NCBI GenBank assembly: GCA_030847615.1
Contig: JAUMIR010000003.1
Coordinates: 288,418,265-288,482,264, forward strand
DNA: 64,000 nucleotides
Source of the DNA: Gambelia wislizenii
Lineage: Eukaryota > Chordata > Lepidosauria > Squamata > Crotaphytidae
Direction of reading: 5' to 3'
The notes below the pieces were generated by a model. The model saw nothing but the letters and a program-made list of their open reading frames with translations, made no database searches and had not been told where the DNA came from. Shown here piece after piece: positions 22,785 through 34,197 of the stretch (position 1 is the first letter of the stretch; each line of letters opens with the position of its first letter). A program made the position numbers and the translations under genes.

Positions 22785-23585
22785 GTATGGCAACACAAGT
22801 ATCTTTAAGTAGCTTGCTTTGAAATTATACTGTTTTGCATTAGGATGAAAAATAAGTGGTACAAAGCCTCATGGAAGAAATAGAGACCATGTGGTACCAT
22901 CTATAAATGTTTTTGTTTGTCTGCATGCACAGGTGTGGTGTTCAGATCTTTTATTGTTAGGCATTTTGTTATATTTAGATGCATAAGTAATTAAATAACA
23001 ACAACAGTTATTATCTGTAAGGTTTATTAGCTAAATTCCTGATACAAATTTTATTGGGATATACGGCCTCAAATAAAAGAGACACATTTTAGTTTACAGG
23101 TATTCAATTACATTAACTCAGATCTGGAACCAAATCTATTCACTTTTTCTTATATTTCTTGTGAGACCCACCGACATGCATCCTTGAGCCTCAGTTGTCA
23201 AATTAAACTGAATGCTGAACAAACAGCAAGGGTCAGAGTCATGCACTGGTATCAACATCTACAAGACAAACATCAAAGACCAGTAGAACCTTACATGTGC
23301 AAAACATATTAAAATTAATTTGGGGTTTCATAAACAATGCCATAGACCTCATCCTTGATAGTGATGACACACTGGGTGAAGCAGTAGTTGAAAGATCTAT
23401 GAGAGGGCTGACAGAGCTACACAACTTTAAATGATTGATGCTGGTAACAAATTAAGGCACAGAGTCCTCAATAAATCAGAATGCCCTTTGATTAACATTG
23501 CAACATCCTTCCAGCAATACCACCTGTTATAATATCCAAAATGCCATTATTATATCAACAGTGGCCAGCTGCAGTTTATATAATC
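22785..23585. other. APP intron 4, first part, no recognised feature
   Basis: Starts with the donor gtatgg. AT-rich intron; no repeat family recognised. Confidence 0.45.
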
Positions 23586-24508
23586 CAGGCTTGGCGTTGT
23601 GGCGGCGGAGGGGCTGGCCACAAGGATGGCGTCAGTGGCATCGGGAAGGGTGGCCACAGGCACTTCCTGAATGGGCCACGGCAGCCCAGACAGGTGAGGA
23701 AGAGGAGGTGGTGGAGGCGGTGGCAGCGCTAGCAGTAGGCGCGACCCCCTTCCTGCCAGGCCGCAGAGAAGAGCTGTGGAGGAGGCAGCAGAGGAGGGCC
23801 GGAGTTTGCGGGCGCCAGAGGGGAGATGCCTCACAGGCACTGGTGTTGGCGGCGGCGGCTCCATCCCCATCCTCTTCCTCCTTTCCCCTCCCTTTGTCGT
23901 AGTGGTGCTGGCGGTGGGGAGCACCTGCTCGTGCTCAGGGAGCCTGGAATCGCTACTGCCACCACAAGTTGGGCCCCCCCACAGGATGGGCCCCCGCAAA
24001 TCCTGATGCTGACCCTGCCCACCAGCCACACATCACGGCTTTGTGAATGGCAGGTGGGTGGAGGGGGGGTTTCCAGCCCACACCCGCCCTTCACTGAGCC
24101 GAGATCGAAGTCCCAGTCGCGGCTTCGTGAACGGGTGGAGGGGGGCTTTCCAGCTAACATCTGCTCTTCATGGAGCCGAGATCAGTGTCCTGATCGCAGC
24201 TTCGTGAAGGGTGGGAGGGGGGCTTTCCAGCCCCCACTCTCCCTTTACCAAGCCCCGATGGGGGTCCCGATCGCAGCTTGGGGGGGTGAGGAGGGGTGGC
24301 TGGCTGAGCGGTGTTTGGTCTTATAGGGGTTCCCATCACAGCTTCGGGAAGGGCGGGTCCTGGCAAGCCTGTCCCCAGCCAGCCAGCCAGCACCCGTCCT
24401 TCTGAAGCTGCAATGAGGAGCCCTATTCCGGTGTATAAAACGCCCCCCTAATTTTGAAAAGATTTTGAGAAGCTTAAAACATCATCTTATACACCGTAAT
24501 ATACGGTA
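23586..24508. mobile_element. TACCGTA-type MITE (family C), GC-rich, left end missing
   Basis: The right end reads ttttgagaagcttaaaacat catcttatacaccg ... atacggta, matching the right ends of the elements at 27211, 47076 and 55101. Inside is a very GC-rich stretch with repeats of ggaggggggctttccagccc and gatcgcagcttcgtgaa. No matching left terminus was found; the left boundary is set where GC content jumps. Its long open frames on both strands reflect composition, not genes. Confidence 0.65.
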
Positions 24509-24657
24509 GTTAAAAATTGAACATTAAAAATAGCACAACCCACCTGAGAAGGAATGATGTAAACATGTGTTACCATCTAGAACCTCAAAGTGGCATTTCT
24601 GAAACAGGTTAATTCAGAGAGATGGAAGAAAAAAGAGGGTGCAAACAAGAATGATTA

Positions 24658-25175
24658 CAGTTGCCCCTCCACATTCGCGAATTTAGCATTCGCAGTTTTG
24701 CATATTCACAGTTTTGGGAGGGGGCCCCGCCCTCCCAAAAGCAGCGACACGGGGCCTCCAGAGGCCCTGCGAAGCCCTTGAGGGGGAGGGCCAGGGAGGC
24801 CTCTGCGGGGCCTTTGGAGACACTCCGAAGGTCCCGCGAAGGCCTTGGGAGGGAGGGGGAGGGCCAGGGAGGCCTCAACGGGGCCTTTGGAGACACTCCG
24901 AAGGTCCCGCGAAGGCCTTGGGAGGGGGGGGTGGAAGGCCGGGAAGGCCTTGGGTCGGAGGGGGGCCTGGGAGGCCTCAACGGGGCCTCAGGAGGGTCTC
25001 CGGAGGCCCCGTGAAGGCCTTGGAAGGCAGGGGGAGGCGGGGGAGCGACTATGGGGCCTCTGGAGGCCTCGTGGTCGCTTTGGCGGGGGAGTGGGAGTGC
25101 AGTCATTATTCGCGGAATTTTCACATTCGCGGGGGTCTGTGGAACCTAACCCCCGCGAATGTGAAGGGACAACTG
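24658..25175. mobile_element. pogo/Tigger-like MITE, family A, expanded minisatellite
   Basis: The termini CAGTTGCCCCTCCACATTCG (24658) and GAATGTGAAGGGACAACTG (ending 25175) are flanked by TA. The interior is an expanded GC-rich minisatellite with units built from gggcctttggagacactccg and aaggtcccgcgaaggccttg, at least three copies between 24800 and 25025. It is the longest of the three family A copies. Noncoding. Confidence 0.85.
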
Positions 25176-27027
25176 TACAAAGATTCAGTTTGGTTCATTC
25201 TTTGAGTGAGTGATTGGATTGTTTCAGTGAACATTGTAGATTCCTTTCATTAGAAACCTAATGGAATAGATGGCAGTGCATTGCTTTGAGATGATGATTC
25301 CAGTGACCAACTTCTTTGAAAAATGAAAAGGACTATTTTTATAAATGTGCTACTGTTCATTCCTTTCAACATGTGGGAAAGTGCCATAGAATCTATTCAA
25401 AATAAATGTCTATTGCTATTGTGTTATAAAGACAAATATTTGAAATTATCCCAAGAATCTTGAGAAGATGGTCCCAGATTTGAATGTATTTCCTATCCCT
25501 CTTACTTTGTGCCTATTTGCTGTTTATAAAGTAATAAGAGATAGGCTGCAATCCTGTGTGCACTTACCAAAAAGCAAGTCTCAGTGAACACAACAGGACT
25601 AAATTATGCATAGATGTGCATTGCATTAATAGTAGATGATGCTAGTCTCATTGTGTCTATTGAAAATGCTGCAAAGAAAAATCATGTAGAAAATAACTAA
25701 AAAAATCTAGACCATTTAGTACCCTCTTCTTAATTCCTTTCACATATATCTATTTTCTTTTTCAGTGAATACCTAAAGGCATATTTGTATATTTTAGAGG
25801 ATTTTCTGTCAACTCAATTTCCAAGTGCTGTTTAGTTATAGTGCAAGATTATGTCTGTAATGCTGCAATTTACATGCTTAGAAAACATTATTTTCAAAGT
25901 ACATTATTTCCTATGAAGTTGGCCTCTAATCCTGTTACGCTGGTGCTTCTTCTAATGGATATACACACATACAAATATGCACGCGCGCACACATACTTGT
26001 GTGTGTATTCACTCTGTGTAGTTCTCCAAATCTTTGCTCAAAATTCTATAAAACTGTTTGAAAACATTGAACCAATAAAACATAGTCATTTCTAGTTTAG
26101 AATTGCAGCCCATGATATTAAACATTTGGCTTTCAGCCCCTACTGATGTGATGCCACAAAGAAGTTTACAAGGAGGTTAGGAGGTATGGGAGCTAGTAAT
26201 CCATTTCCATTTTATTTCACATGATCTGGTAGCCAAAAGGATAGTGTTAATTAGCAAAGGTTGGTCTTTTTGTTGTGTGTAGCTGTGACTACTATCCATG
26301 TCTTCCATGAATTTACCAAAATCTATTCAGACTAGAGGTCATCACAACACTCATTTAGAATGAACTCTAAAAGTTCTGTATTGTATAATAACAAACACAA
26401 ACACATATTTTCTTTTGTTTGTTTTTTCGTGTGACTTACAAAGAAAGAGTGTGTGTATTGTGTCCATTATTTGTCTCACTAAGTCTCTTCACACCATCTA
26501 GATGTGTGCCCTTCTCACTTTCTGACATTTTTTTAAAATATTTTTTTAATATTGCCTTCATTTTTGTGCCTGTGTTGCCTACACATTTTGATTGCATGTT
26601 GTTCAGAGAGTTTTCCTGTGTGTCCTCCCATTCATTTGTTCATGATAGGTTTCAGACAATTAAAAATATATCAGGAAACTTGTCAGGATACATTTTTTCA
26701 TGATGTGAATTCATTGTTTTGTAATGAACAGGCTTTTTATTTAATTTTGTGCTGTCATCTGGTACAATGATAATCTTTGGGAATAAATTTCTTCTCAGTC
26801 AGCTTTGGATATACTATCTGTTCTTAACCAGAATGTTTGAGCCATGTCTCCTCTTTGATTCTGATGGACTTTTTTTAATAGTTCAGAGATGAAGCCTTGT
26901 GGGAACTATATTTGTCATCTCTCCTTGGAGAATCTACCATTTGTTGACCCTATGTAATGCAGGTGGTTTATTCCAATATGAACTATGTACCATGATCTTT
27001 TGCTACATCCAAACTCCCTGAGTAGAT
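25176..27027. other. APP intron 4, no recognised feature
   Basis: AT-rich intron. A short mixed CA/CG/TG microsatellite lies at about 25961-26005 (acacac...gcgcgcac...tgtgtg). Nothing else is recognisable. Confidence 0.45.
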
Positions 27028-27182
27028 GTGAAGTCGAAGGCTTTCATGGCCGGCATCCACAGATTTTCCTTGGTTTTTTTCCAGGCTGTGAAGAAGATGC
27101 TAGCCACAGATGCAGGCGAAATGTCAGAAAGAAACTATTCCAGAACATGGCCTCACAGCCCAGAAAAAAAAACAAGGAAAAT
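27028..27182. mobile_element. Penelope-like terminal inverted fragment
   Basis: Short hairpin of the two ends seen in the Penelope-like cluster at 8827-9680. gaaggctttcatggccggca with ccttggtttttttccaggct is followed almost directly by gatgctagccacagatgcag and cagaacatggcctcacagcc ... aaggaaaat. The body between them has been lost. Confidence 0.7.
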
Positions 27183-27210
27183 CTATCCCTCACTAGAAAT
27201 ATTTAAATAC

Positions 27211-28090
27211 ACCGTATATTCCGGTGTATAAGGTGACTGGGCGTATGAGAGGACCCCCAATTTTTAAGTTAAGATATAGAATTTGGGATATACTCGCTGT
27301 ATAAGACTACCCCTCTTTCTCTACCTCAGTGAGTGCCCCACTTGAATCCGTCTTTGCCCCAAACATTCAAGGGTCTAAAGCAGGTTCAAGAGGGAAGCTC
27401 GTTTAGCGGGAGCTCTCCTTAGCCAGCTTCCCTCTTGAACTGCTTTTAGACCCTTGAGTGTTTGGGGGAAAGGCTGATTCAAGCGGGGCACTCACTGAGG
27501 AATCTGCTTGCGAGGAGCCCATTGCAAGTCGGAAAAGTGAAGAGGTTTGACTGGCAAAGGTCTCCCCAGCCCCATCCAAAGCTCCGTGTTTCCCCTGGCC
27601 AAGCAGGGAAACATAGAGCTTTGCCTGGCTGGCTGGCTGGCTGGGGAGACACTTGCAGCCAAACCTCTCCACTTTTCCAACTTGCAATGGGCTCCTCGCG
27701 AGTTGGAAAAGCGGAGAGGATTGGCTGCCAGCCCCATCTCGGACTCAGGGAGCTGGCTAGGAAGCTTCTTAGCCACCTCGGAGGGGTGGCTGGCTGGGGG
27801 AGGGAAGCTTCCTAGCCAACTCCCATCCTTCCCCAGTCTGAGATAGGGCTGCCAGCCCCACCTCTGACTCGGGAAGGACGGGAGCTAGCTAGGAAGCTTC
27901 CTGGCCACCTCGGAGGGATGGCTGGCTTGGGGAGGGGGAAGCTTCCTAGCCAGCTCCCAACCTTCCCCAGTCTGAGATGGGGCTGGCAGCCCCATCTCAG
28001 GTCTGTATACCTGGTGTATAAGATGACCCCCGACTTTGGAGGAGATTTTCAAGAGTTAAAAAGTCATCTTATATGCCGGAATATATGGTA
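27211..28090. mobile_element. TACCGTA-type MITE (family C) with internal hairpin
   Basis: The left end ACCGTATATTCCGGTGTATA and right end ATGCCGGAATATATGGTA are inverted repeats. Sub-terminal phrases are gacccccaatttttaagtta and ttggaggagattttcaagag. Inside, 27328-27398 and 27425-27496 are near-perfect inverted arms around a 26-bp loop (agcgggagctctccttagc region), then GC-rich repeats built from cagccccatctcggactcag. No transposase frame. Superfamily not assigned. Confidence 0.8.
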
Positions 28091-28167
28091 GTTCTTAGCA
28101 AGTGCTACACTTGAGTGGTCAAACTAGGTATGCTAAAAATGATTGAAATTCTGTGGTGTAAACACAG

Positions 28168-28348
28168 TTGTTAGCCAGTGTACTGGTTTGACTGTTGGAG
28201 TCTTGAGAGACCAGGGATCAAACCCCCTCTCATCCATGGAAACCTGCAAACTCCCTCTACCAAGGGGAAAAAAAAAACATGACAGGATTGTCTTAGGGTT
28301 GCCATAACTTAGAAATGGTTTGAAGGCACAGCAGCAACAACAACCACC
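28168..28348 (+). mobile_element. tRNA-derived SINE with BovB-like tail
   Basis: Head gttagccagtgtactggttt ... gagaccagggatcaaacccc (B-box-like); tail gtcttagggttgccataact tagaaatggtttgaaggcac with a (CAA)n end. Same family as 18721. Confidence 0.8.
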
Positions 28349-28778
28349 AATTGTTAGTTCCAACTGGAATACACCCATTGAGGGAATGGACTTGTTAATC
28401 AATAGCTATGGAAGTCCCATTGGGTCTTCTCTAGTTGGGGCTGACCATTGGCTATAACAACATATCTTTAATTGAAGAACAAATAGTCTTTAAATATTAA
28501 TATACTGTGGTGACCTTTTCATAGTTAAAATCCCCCCCAACTGACAAGCTGTTTTCCAGCAGTGTGGGGAGGCAATCCTTAACACTGGGTTGGCTCTGCC
28601 TCCAAACAGAACAGGCAGGGCTAATAACCAATCAGATTAATTGCATGTACCTAAGAGAGGAGAGCTAGCCCAACCTCCCCCAGTTCTGTCCTGCCTCACC
28701 AGCAGAGCAGTTTCAGGTCTTCAGATTTTCTCCAGCCTTTTTTCCTGAACCAAAAGAGGATGGCCAGGTCATGCTTTG

Positions 28779-28822
28779 TTGTAAGCCGCCCCGATTGCTC
28801 GCAGAGGGGCGGGATATAAATA

Positions 28823-28853
<31 letters not shown>
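28779..28853 (+). mobile_element. L2-like LINE 3' tail, short insertion with TSD
   Basis: A 75-bp insertion, ttgtaagccgccccgattgc ... gaggggcgggatataaataa plus (ATT)n, equals the 3' end of the L2-like LINE at 17690-17756. It is flanked by atgctttg on both sides (28771-28778 and 28854-28861). It sits in the older DIRS. Confidence 0.85.
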
Positions 28854-28855
<2 letters not shown>

Positions 28856-29639
28856 GCTTTGGATGGATCCGATCTCTCCTCTGAGGAGGAGACTGGATCA
28901 GGAGACCCATCTACCCCTTCCTGGGTGGGCTGGTTTGCAAGAGCTGCAGGACCTCTCCAAATGCTCACTGCTGCTGCTGTGTATGCAACAGCCAAGTGGG
29001 ATGGGTTCCTTGAATAGGCGATGGACCCCGCTGCACCCGGACGCACGATGACAACAGCCTCCGGCACGGTCGTGAGTACAAACCCGGCCACGCAGGTAAG
29101 TGCTTCGGAAGCCTTTTCTTCCCCCCTCCCATTGTGCATGGCAGCGAGTTGCCGCCACAGCTAGCCCAGTGGATCTCTTTGACCAGTTGGTATGCCATTG
29201 CTGTGGACAGTTTGGAGGGGGAAGCTGCATTGACTTAATAGCCATTTCCTAATGGCTGATGAAGTTTCCCACCAGATCCCTGTTCCTGGGGAGCAGAGTC
29301 TCAACGTTGTCACCGCTGCCTGTGCCTCTCAAGGCCAATGACAGCTCCGAGTCTAAGATCAAGTGCAAGAGATGCCATGAAGCCTCTCTACAGCCAAGGT
29401 TGAGCCAGGGAGCACTTTCAGCTTCTCCTGCTTAAGCTTAGGGATCCATCCCCACCATGCAAAGCACAGAAGAAGGCAAAACATTCTGTGCTTACAGATT
29501 GGGAGAAAGAGGATTCAGAGGTCTTTGTACATTCCTCTGACAAAGAGGAGGGCAAGTTGTCCTCGGAGGAGGGCGATTTGGCAAGGAATCAAGTATCTCC
29601 TAGATTGTTTTAATCCCGTTATTTTCCATTATTGGCATG

Positions 29640-29950
29640 TAAGGTTGAGAGAGCTTAATATTTATTTGTATCTCGCCACTCTACAAAATGATATCGAGGC
29701 GGCTTACAGCACTTAAAATACATACAAAACCCTCCATCCCACCCACCCCTTAAAATACAATTAAATAGTTAAACATCTAAAACATACTTAATAGATACTA
29801 AAAAAAACAACACAATAAAATAGCTGGATAGGGATCGAACTAATATGATTTTTTTTTCCCCTGATGGCCAGGTATCTATTCAGGAAAGGCCTGCCGGAAG
29901 AGATCCGTCTTAAGATCTTTTTAAAAGCTAATTAGGATGGTAATGGGACG
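29640..29950 (-). mobile_element. L2-like LINE 3' end, minus strand
   Basis: The reverse complement ends in the LINE tail (gctgtaagccgcctcgat ... agtggcgagata) and includes the coding end seen at 17450-17500 (aagacggatctcttccggca ggcctttcctg). It interrupts the gag-like part of the older DIRS. Confidence 0.75.
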
Positions 29951-30846
29951 GATCTCAGGAGGAGTTCAAGATTTTCCACTCAACTACTCCCCAAGTTTTA
30001 GGGCTTCTAGGGAACATTATGCATCCAAAGATTTTTGTTCATTCAGATCTCACTGGGCCTCTAAGCAGCCCAAATCGCGAAACCCTGCTTTTTTCCAAGA
30101 TGACTAGTAATCAGGGTGGTAAACGGGGTGGGGGGGGGAATCTGGGCGGTCTCATTGACTGTTCACTCCTCCCGATGGGGGGGGGGTAGCTGACCAGCTT
30201 TGCTTATGTTTGGGAATCTACTTCTTCAGCCATGGGGGTGATATAGATGGTCAGCAAAGGCTATTCTTGTCATGGCCAGCAAGGCTGAGGACTCTGAGGA
30301 ATCAGGAGATGAGGAGGCTGAGCCAGTTGCTCCAGAGCTGGCTGAGTCTGCATCTAGCCCTGCTTTGCCAGCTCAGCAGCCTAGCCTTCCCCCAGCACAG
30401 GGTCCAAGCCGAGGAGACATAGTTGAGCAACAGCAGGAGGAGGACCTTTAGCCAGAGAAGAGCAGAAAGGGAGGGGCTGCAACGCTCTCGGAGGCTAAAA
30501 GAAAGACACTCATTAATCACCCAAGTAGCTGTGAGTGGATGCTGGGGCCAACATAAGCAGCTGAGAGACGCTGGATTCTTTGTCAAAGGAAATGTGCGAT
30601 CCATGGAGAAAGCATCTGCCTCTGACTCTCCTGGCTCTTGGAACCTTGCTTCTTGAAACCTCGGATTATCTTGACCCTGGACTGTATTCGTTGACCAACC
30701 TGCCGGAACGCTTTGACCTCAGACTGCCTCATCGTTCATTGCTCTCTCTGGACTCCTGATGCTATGGGCTGCTATTGACATCACAAGGTACTGTGTTTTG
30801 GAGCTGCTGTTGTTGCTGAAGTCGGGCTGACTTATCAAATGCTGAC

Positions 30847-31805
30847 TTGGCGGCTTTCCTAGACAATACCATAGATTTTGTCAGCAAACCTGTGTTTAGT
30901 CAATCCTTTCGGGTCATATGGGCCCAGAGTCACCATCTTATGTTACAGGTTATCCAACATCTGTTGGACATCCAGGCTATAGAGCCAGTTCCAATCTTGG
31001 AAAGATTCTCTGGGTTTTTTTCTCTCTTCTTTTTCTTGTTCTAAAGAAAAACAGGGATTGGAGGGCTGTTCTAAATCTTCACAGGGTCAACCAGTGGGTG
31101 TTCAGGCGCAGATTTCGCATGGAGACCCTTCGGACAATCTTGGAAGGTATAAAGGAAGAGGATTTTCTCATGTCCCTCGGTCTTCAGAAAGCGTATCAGT
31201 ATCAAGCCCTTCCATTCATCCTTTCGGCCTCACCCAGAAGTATTTACCAAGGTCTTGGTGGCATTAGTGTCCCAACTCAGGTTGCAGGGAGTTCATATCC
31301 ATCCTTATTTGGATGATCTATTGATTCTTGGTTCCTCTCATCAAAAAGCTACTCAGGATATTCAGAGAACTGTTCAGTGTCTTGAGTCTCATGGATTTGT
31401 GGTAAATAGGGATAAGAGTCACCTGGAACCCGTTTAGAGATTGCAGCATTTGGGGAGTTTGATCAACACCGTTCAACATCGGGTTTTTCTTCCATTAGAC
31501 AGAAGGAACAAGTTACAATCTTTAGTCCAAGCAGTGCTGAGTGTGGATCAGTCTGATTTGATGACTCTAACCAAATTGTTGGGGTTAATGGTAGCTTGCA
31601 TAGATTCTGTCCCTTGGGCCAGATTTCATCTGAGGCAGCTCCAGTAGTCTCTCTTGCCCTTTCAGGGCCTCACTGCTCTAAAATGTCAAACACCCATCTG
31701 ACTGACACCCCAGGTGAGGCAATCACGGATGCTCTTATCCTGGGCAATCTGATTCAGGATCCCAGAAGGATAGTGGTGACATCGGATGCCTCTTTGAGAG
31801 GCTGA
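30847..31805 (+). pseudogene. DIRS family 1 reverse transcriptase/RNase H remnant
   Basis: Remnant of the polymerase gene of the older DIRS. Conserved pieces in order: FRVIWAQSHHLMLQVIQHLL and AIEPVP (30900-30990), then after a frame shift NRDWRAVLNLHRVNQWVFRR and FRMETLRTIL (31050-31140). Next come HPYLDDLLILGS with VNRDKSHLEP (31300-31435), LGSLINTVQHRVFLPLDRR (31450-31510) and the RNase H start TSDASLRG (31780-31805). The order matches the intact homologue at 36960-38400. Stops and frame changes occur every 150-300 bp, so it cannot make protein. Confidence 0.8.
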
Positions 31806-32698
31806 GGAGCATACTGCAACAGTTGTATGGCTCAGGGTCTGTGGTCCAGGGTAGAGAGCTCTGAGTTTCAACTTTCTGGAACCAAGGGCGGCTCAATTGG
31901 CACTACTCGGTTTCCAGGTGGAGGTTCTCAATGGTCATGTGTTGGTCTGGACAGACAACATCTCAACCAGGTCCCACATCAACAGACAAGGGGGGACTCA
32001 TTCCTTCAGTCTAATGGCCGAAATGACCCCACTGTTCAGGTGAGCAGAACACCACCTTCTTTCAATCAGGGCAGAATTTCCCCATAAGGGGAGATGAATT
32101 CTCAAGCAGGCTGGTTAAGGAGATGCAATCTCTATCAGGGGGAGTGGGGTCTCAATTCCCTTGCATTTCAACTGAGTGTATATTTCCATCCCCTGTGGGT
32201 GGATCTTTCCACATCTGTGGAGAATCACAAGCTTCCCCACTTTGTGTCGAGGTTCTTGACCAGGGGAGCATTAGCATTCGATGTCCTCATGATAGCATGG
32301 CCTCGGGTATTGTTTTTCACCCTGGAGTTCGTTTTTCATGCTGGAGTTTGTTTTTTCATCCCTGTGGGCGATTGGGCTAGCTCTCATCTCTTTGGTGCAT
32401 GCAATTAATTTGATTGGTTATGAGCCCTCCCTGTTGTGTTTGGAGGCGGAACCAACCCAGTGTTAAGGATTCCCTCCCCACAATTGCTGAAAAGGAACCT
32501 TCATGGTAAGTACCAATGTTCCATTATTGGCCACGAAAGAAAAACTAATGTACAGGTAGAGGATTTTTAGTAGGAAAAATGGCATTGACGAAGGAAGGTT
32601 AAATGCCCTATTCCCTATATCATGTTCTTGATCCAGGCTGAGATTCTTCTGTGTTTGATTTATTTGTTTGTTTGTTTGTTTGTTTGTTAAAGGAATTA

Positions 32699-33399
32699 CA
32701 GTAGGAATTGGTTCTGGAAGCCCTTGCGGATACTGAAATCCATGGATAATAGTGAACACCTTGGAGGAGGAGGAAGTGAGGGATGCAGGAAGAGGAAGGC
32801 AGTAGAAGCAGGGCTCCCCAAGTTCACCTGTGGCTTGTCGTGAGGCTGGAGCTGGGTGGGAGGGTCTTGGGGGTCTGCAGCAACAAAAGATACTTAAAGA
32901 CACAGCCGCCACTGCCCGCCCACCAAGCCCAGCCCAACCCATCCGACCCCTTAGAGCTGAGCCTGAGGACTCAAGCTGGAAGGCCAAATGAGAGAGAGAG
33001 CACCCGCCTGCTCTTCCTCCCCCAGGCACGTAGCAGTAATCCTCTTGCCCGTGGCACCAGCTCCAGGAGAAGGGAGGCGAGCTCTCCTCTTCCTCTCCCC
33101 GTCCACCCCCTGCTGCCGCCACCACCTGCGGGGATGGGAGAAGGGAGGCGAGCTCTCCTTTCCCATCCCTGTTCACCCTCTGCTGCCACTGCCAGAACTC
33201 CCCGCAGGGATGGGAGAAAGGAGGTGAGCTCTCCTCCTCCTTTCCCGTCCCCATCCACCCTCCACTGTTGCAACCCCCCATGGGGATGGGAAAAGGGAGG
33301 CAAGCTCTCCTCTCCCGTCCCCGTCCACCCTTTGCTCATTGTCAGCCACGAATAACTGAATCAGCCGATGGTGAATCAGTGGATATGGGGGTCCTACTG
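32699..33399. mobile_element. pogo/Tigger-like MITE, family B, with large GC-rich insert
   Basis: The left end CAGTAGGAATTGGTTCTGG and right end GGATATGGGGGTCCTACTG are flanked by TA (32697-32698, 33400-33401). About 33000-33335 is a GC-rich tandem array whose units contain gggatgggagaagggaggcg and agctctcctc with ccgtccaccc. The long minus- and plus-strand open frames here are repeat artefacts. Confidence 0.75.
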
Positions 33400-33892
33400 T
33401 ATATCATCTAGGTTTGATCTTAATAACAAGTATACACTGGCTTATGCTGCATGGCCTGTGTCCATACTGGATGAGGGATGGTAGGAACTAGTCTAAGAAG
33501 GTAATTTTGCTAACTTTTTGGTTAACATTAACGTTCTTAATCTTTCAGGCTTGGATGTTGAACTGATGTGTACTTCATGTTAAAGCTGTGGAAAAAGGGG
33601 TAGTGAGTGAAAGCAGCAGGAAGATGCTCTTATACATTTAACAATATATCATGCTTTAGTATTAAATCTAAGTGCAGACCCTGTTTTGTGCTACCTGTGC
33701 ATATGGTCATATTGTATGTATTTTTCAGGTGACACCACCACATGGAGCTTTTACATTATAGAAATCCTTCCGTGGCCTCTATGTAAGCTGCTCTAGGGTT
33801 TGGATCTGCAATCTAGTCAGTTGGAAATCCTTTCAGATAGCTTTCTTATTGTGCAGCAGTATTTATTAATTCATTGTTCTCTGTGTTTTTAG
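33400..33892. other. APP intron 4, end, with exon 5 splice acceptor
   Basis: Unique intron. It ends with a pyrimidine-rich tract (attgttctctgtgtttttag), the exon 5 acceptor, AG at 33891-33892. Confidence 0.55.
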
Positions 33893-34086
33893 TCCTGTAG
33901 TGAAAAGGGCATGAATCTACATGACTACGGTATGCTACTACCCTGTGGAATTGACAAGTTTCGTGGTGTGGAGTTCGTTTGCTGCCCAGTAGCAGATGAG
34001 AGTGACAATGTTGATTCAGCTGAGGCCGAAGAAGATGACTCTGATGTTTGGTGGGGCGGTGCAGATGCAGACTATGCAGATGGCAG
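33893..34086 (+). CDS. APP: APP exon 5 (copper-binding domain end, start of acidic region)
   Basis: Translation starts [20 protein letters not shown], continues [20 protein letters not shown], and ends with the first acidic stretch [22 protein letters not shown]. It completes the E1 copper-binding subdomain: the Met of YGMLLPC is the fourth Cu ligand in the known structure, and the cysteines of SCSEK, LLPC and VCC form its disulfides with exon 4. The donor is GGCAG|gtaaga (34087). The length, 194 bp, and phases (0 in, 2 out) equal the human exon. Differences from human include Ser for Thr at the start, GM for ST after EK, and Val-Ala-Asp for Leu-Ala-Glu. A DIRS retrotransposon begins 111 bp after the donor. 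Confidence 0.97.
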
Positions 34087-34197
34087 GTAAGACTGCTGTT
34101 CCTCCCATCATCAAATAATTCACTACATGTCTGAAATTGTTATTTTCAGATATCTTCTTCTGTGGAAGATGTAAATATTGATAAAGGTGAAATATTT

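Larger units (their letters stand above)
28551..32522 (+). mobile_element. DIRS-like retrotransposon, old and degraded, family 1
   Basis: Ends are inverted repeats of about 130 bp. Left 28551-28681 (aatccttaacactgggttgg ... ctaataaccaatcagattaa ttgcatg) is the complement of right about 32370-32497 (catgcaattaatttgattgg ... ccaacccagtgttaaggatt). Between them are reverse transcriptase remnants in broken frames: RDWRAVLNLHRVNQWV near 31055, LRLQGVHIHPYLDDLLILGS near 31270 (YLDD at 31306-31317), and an RNase H start VVTSDASLRG at 31775-31804. I found no tyrosine recombinase, so the 3' coding part appears deleted. Its sequence and ITRs differ from the DIRS at 34198. Confidence 0.75.

Noticed and set aside
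22626..22808. A 60-codon open frame over exon 4 read as a small gene
   Set aside because: Its middle is APP exon 4 and both ends are intron read-through across clear splice sites.
23550..24400. GC-rich block resembling a CpG island promoter, with open frames on both strands
   Set aside because: Its right edge is the terminus of a TACCGTA-type MITE and the interior is repetitive; no gene starts nearby.
24800..25025. Regular repeats considered as a CRISPR-like array
   Set aside because: Repeats are directly tandem, without unique spacers, in a vertebrate intron.
24609..25213. Gly/Arg- and Pro-rich open frames over 100 codons
   Set aside because: Products of the tandem repeat inside a family A MITE; the frame differs on each strand and no start context or domain is present.
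32463..33355. Long open frames on both strands (up to 272 codons)
   Set aside because: They lie in a GC-rich minisatellite inside a MITE, with Pro/Ser/Arg-rich low-complexity translations and no recognisable domain.
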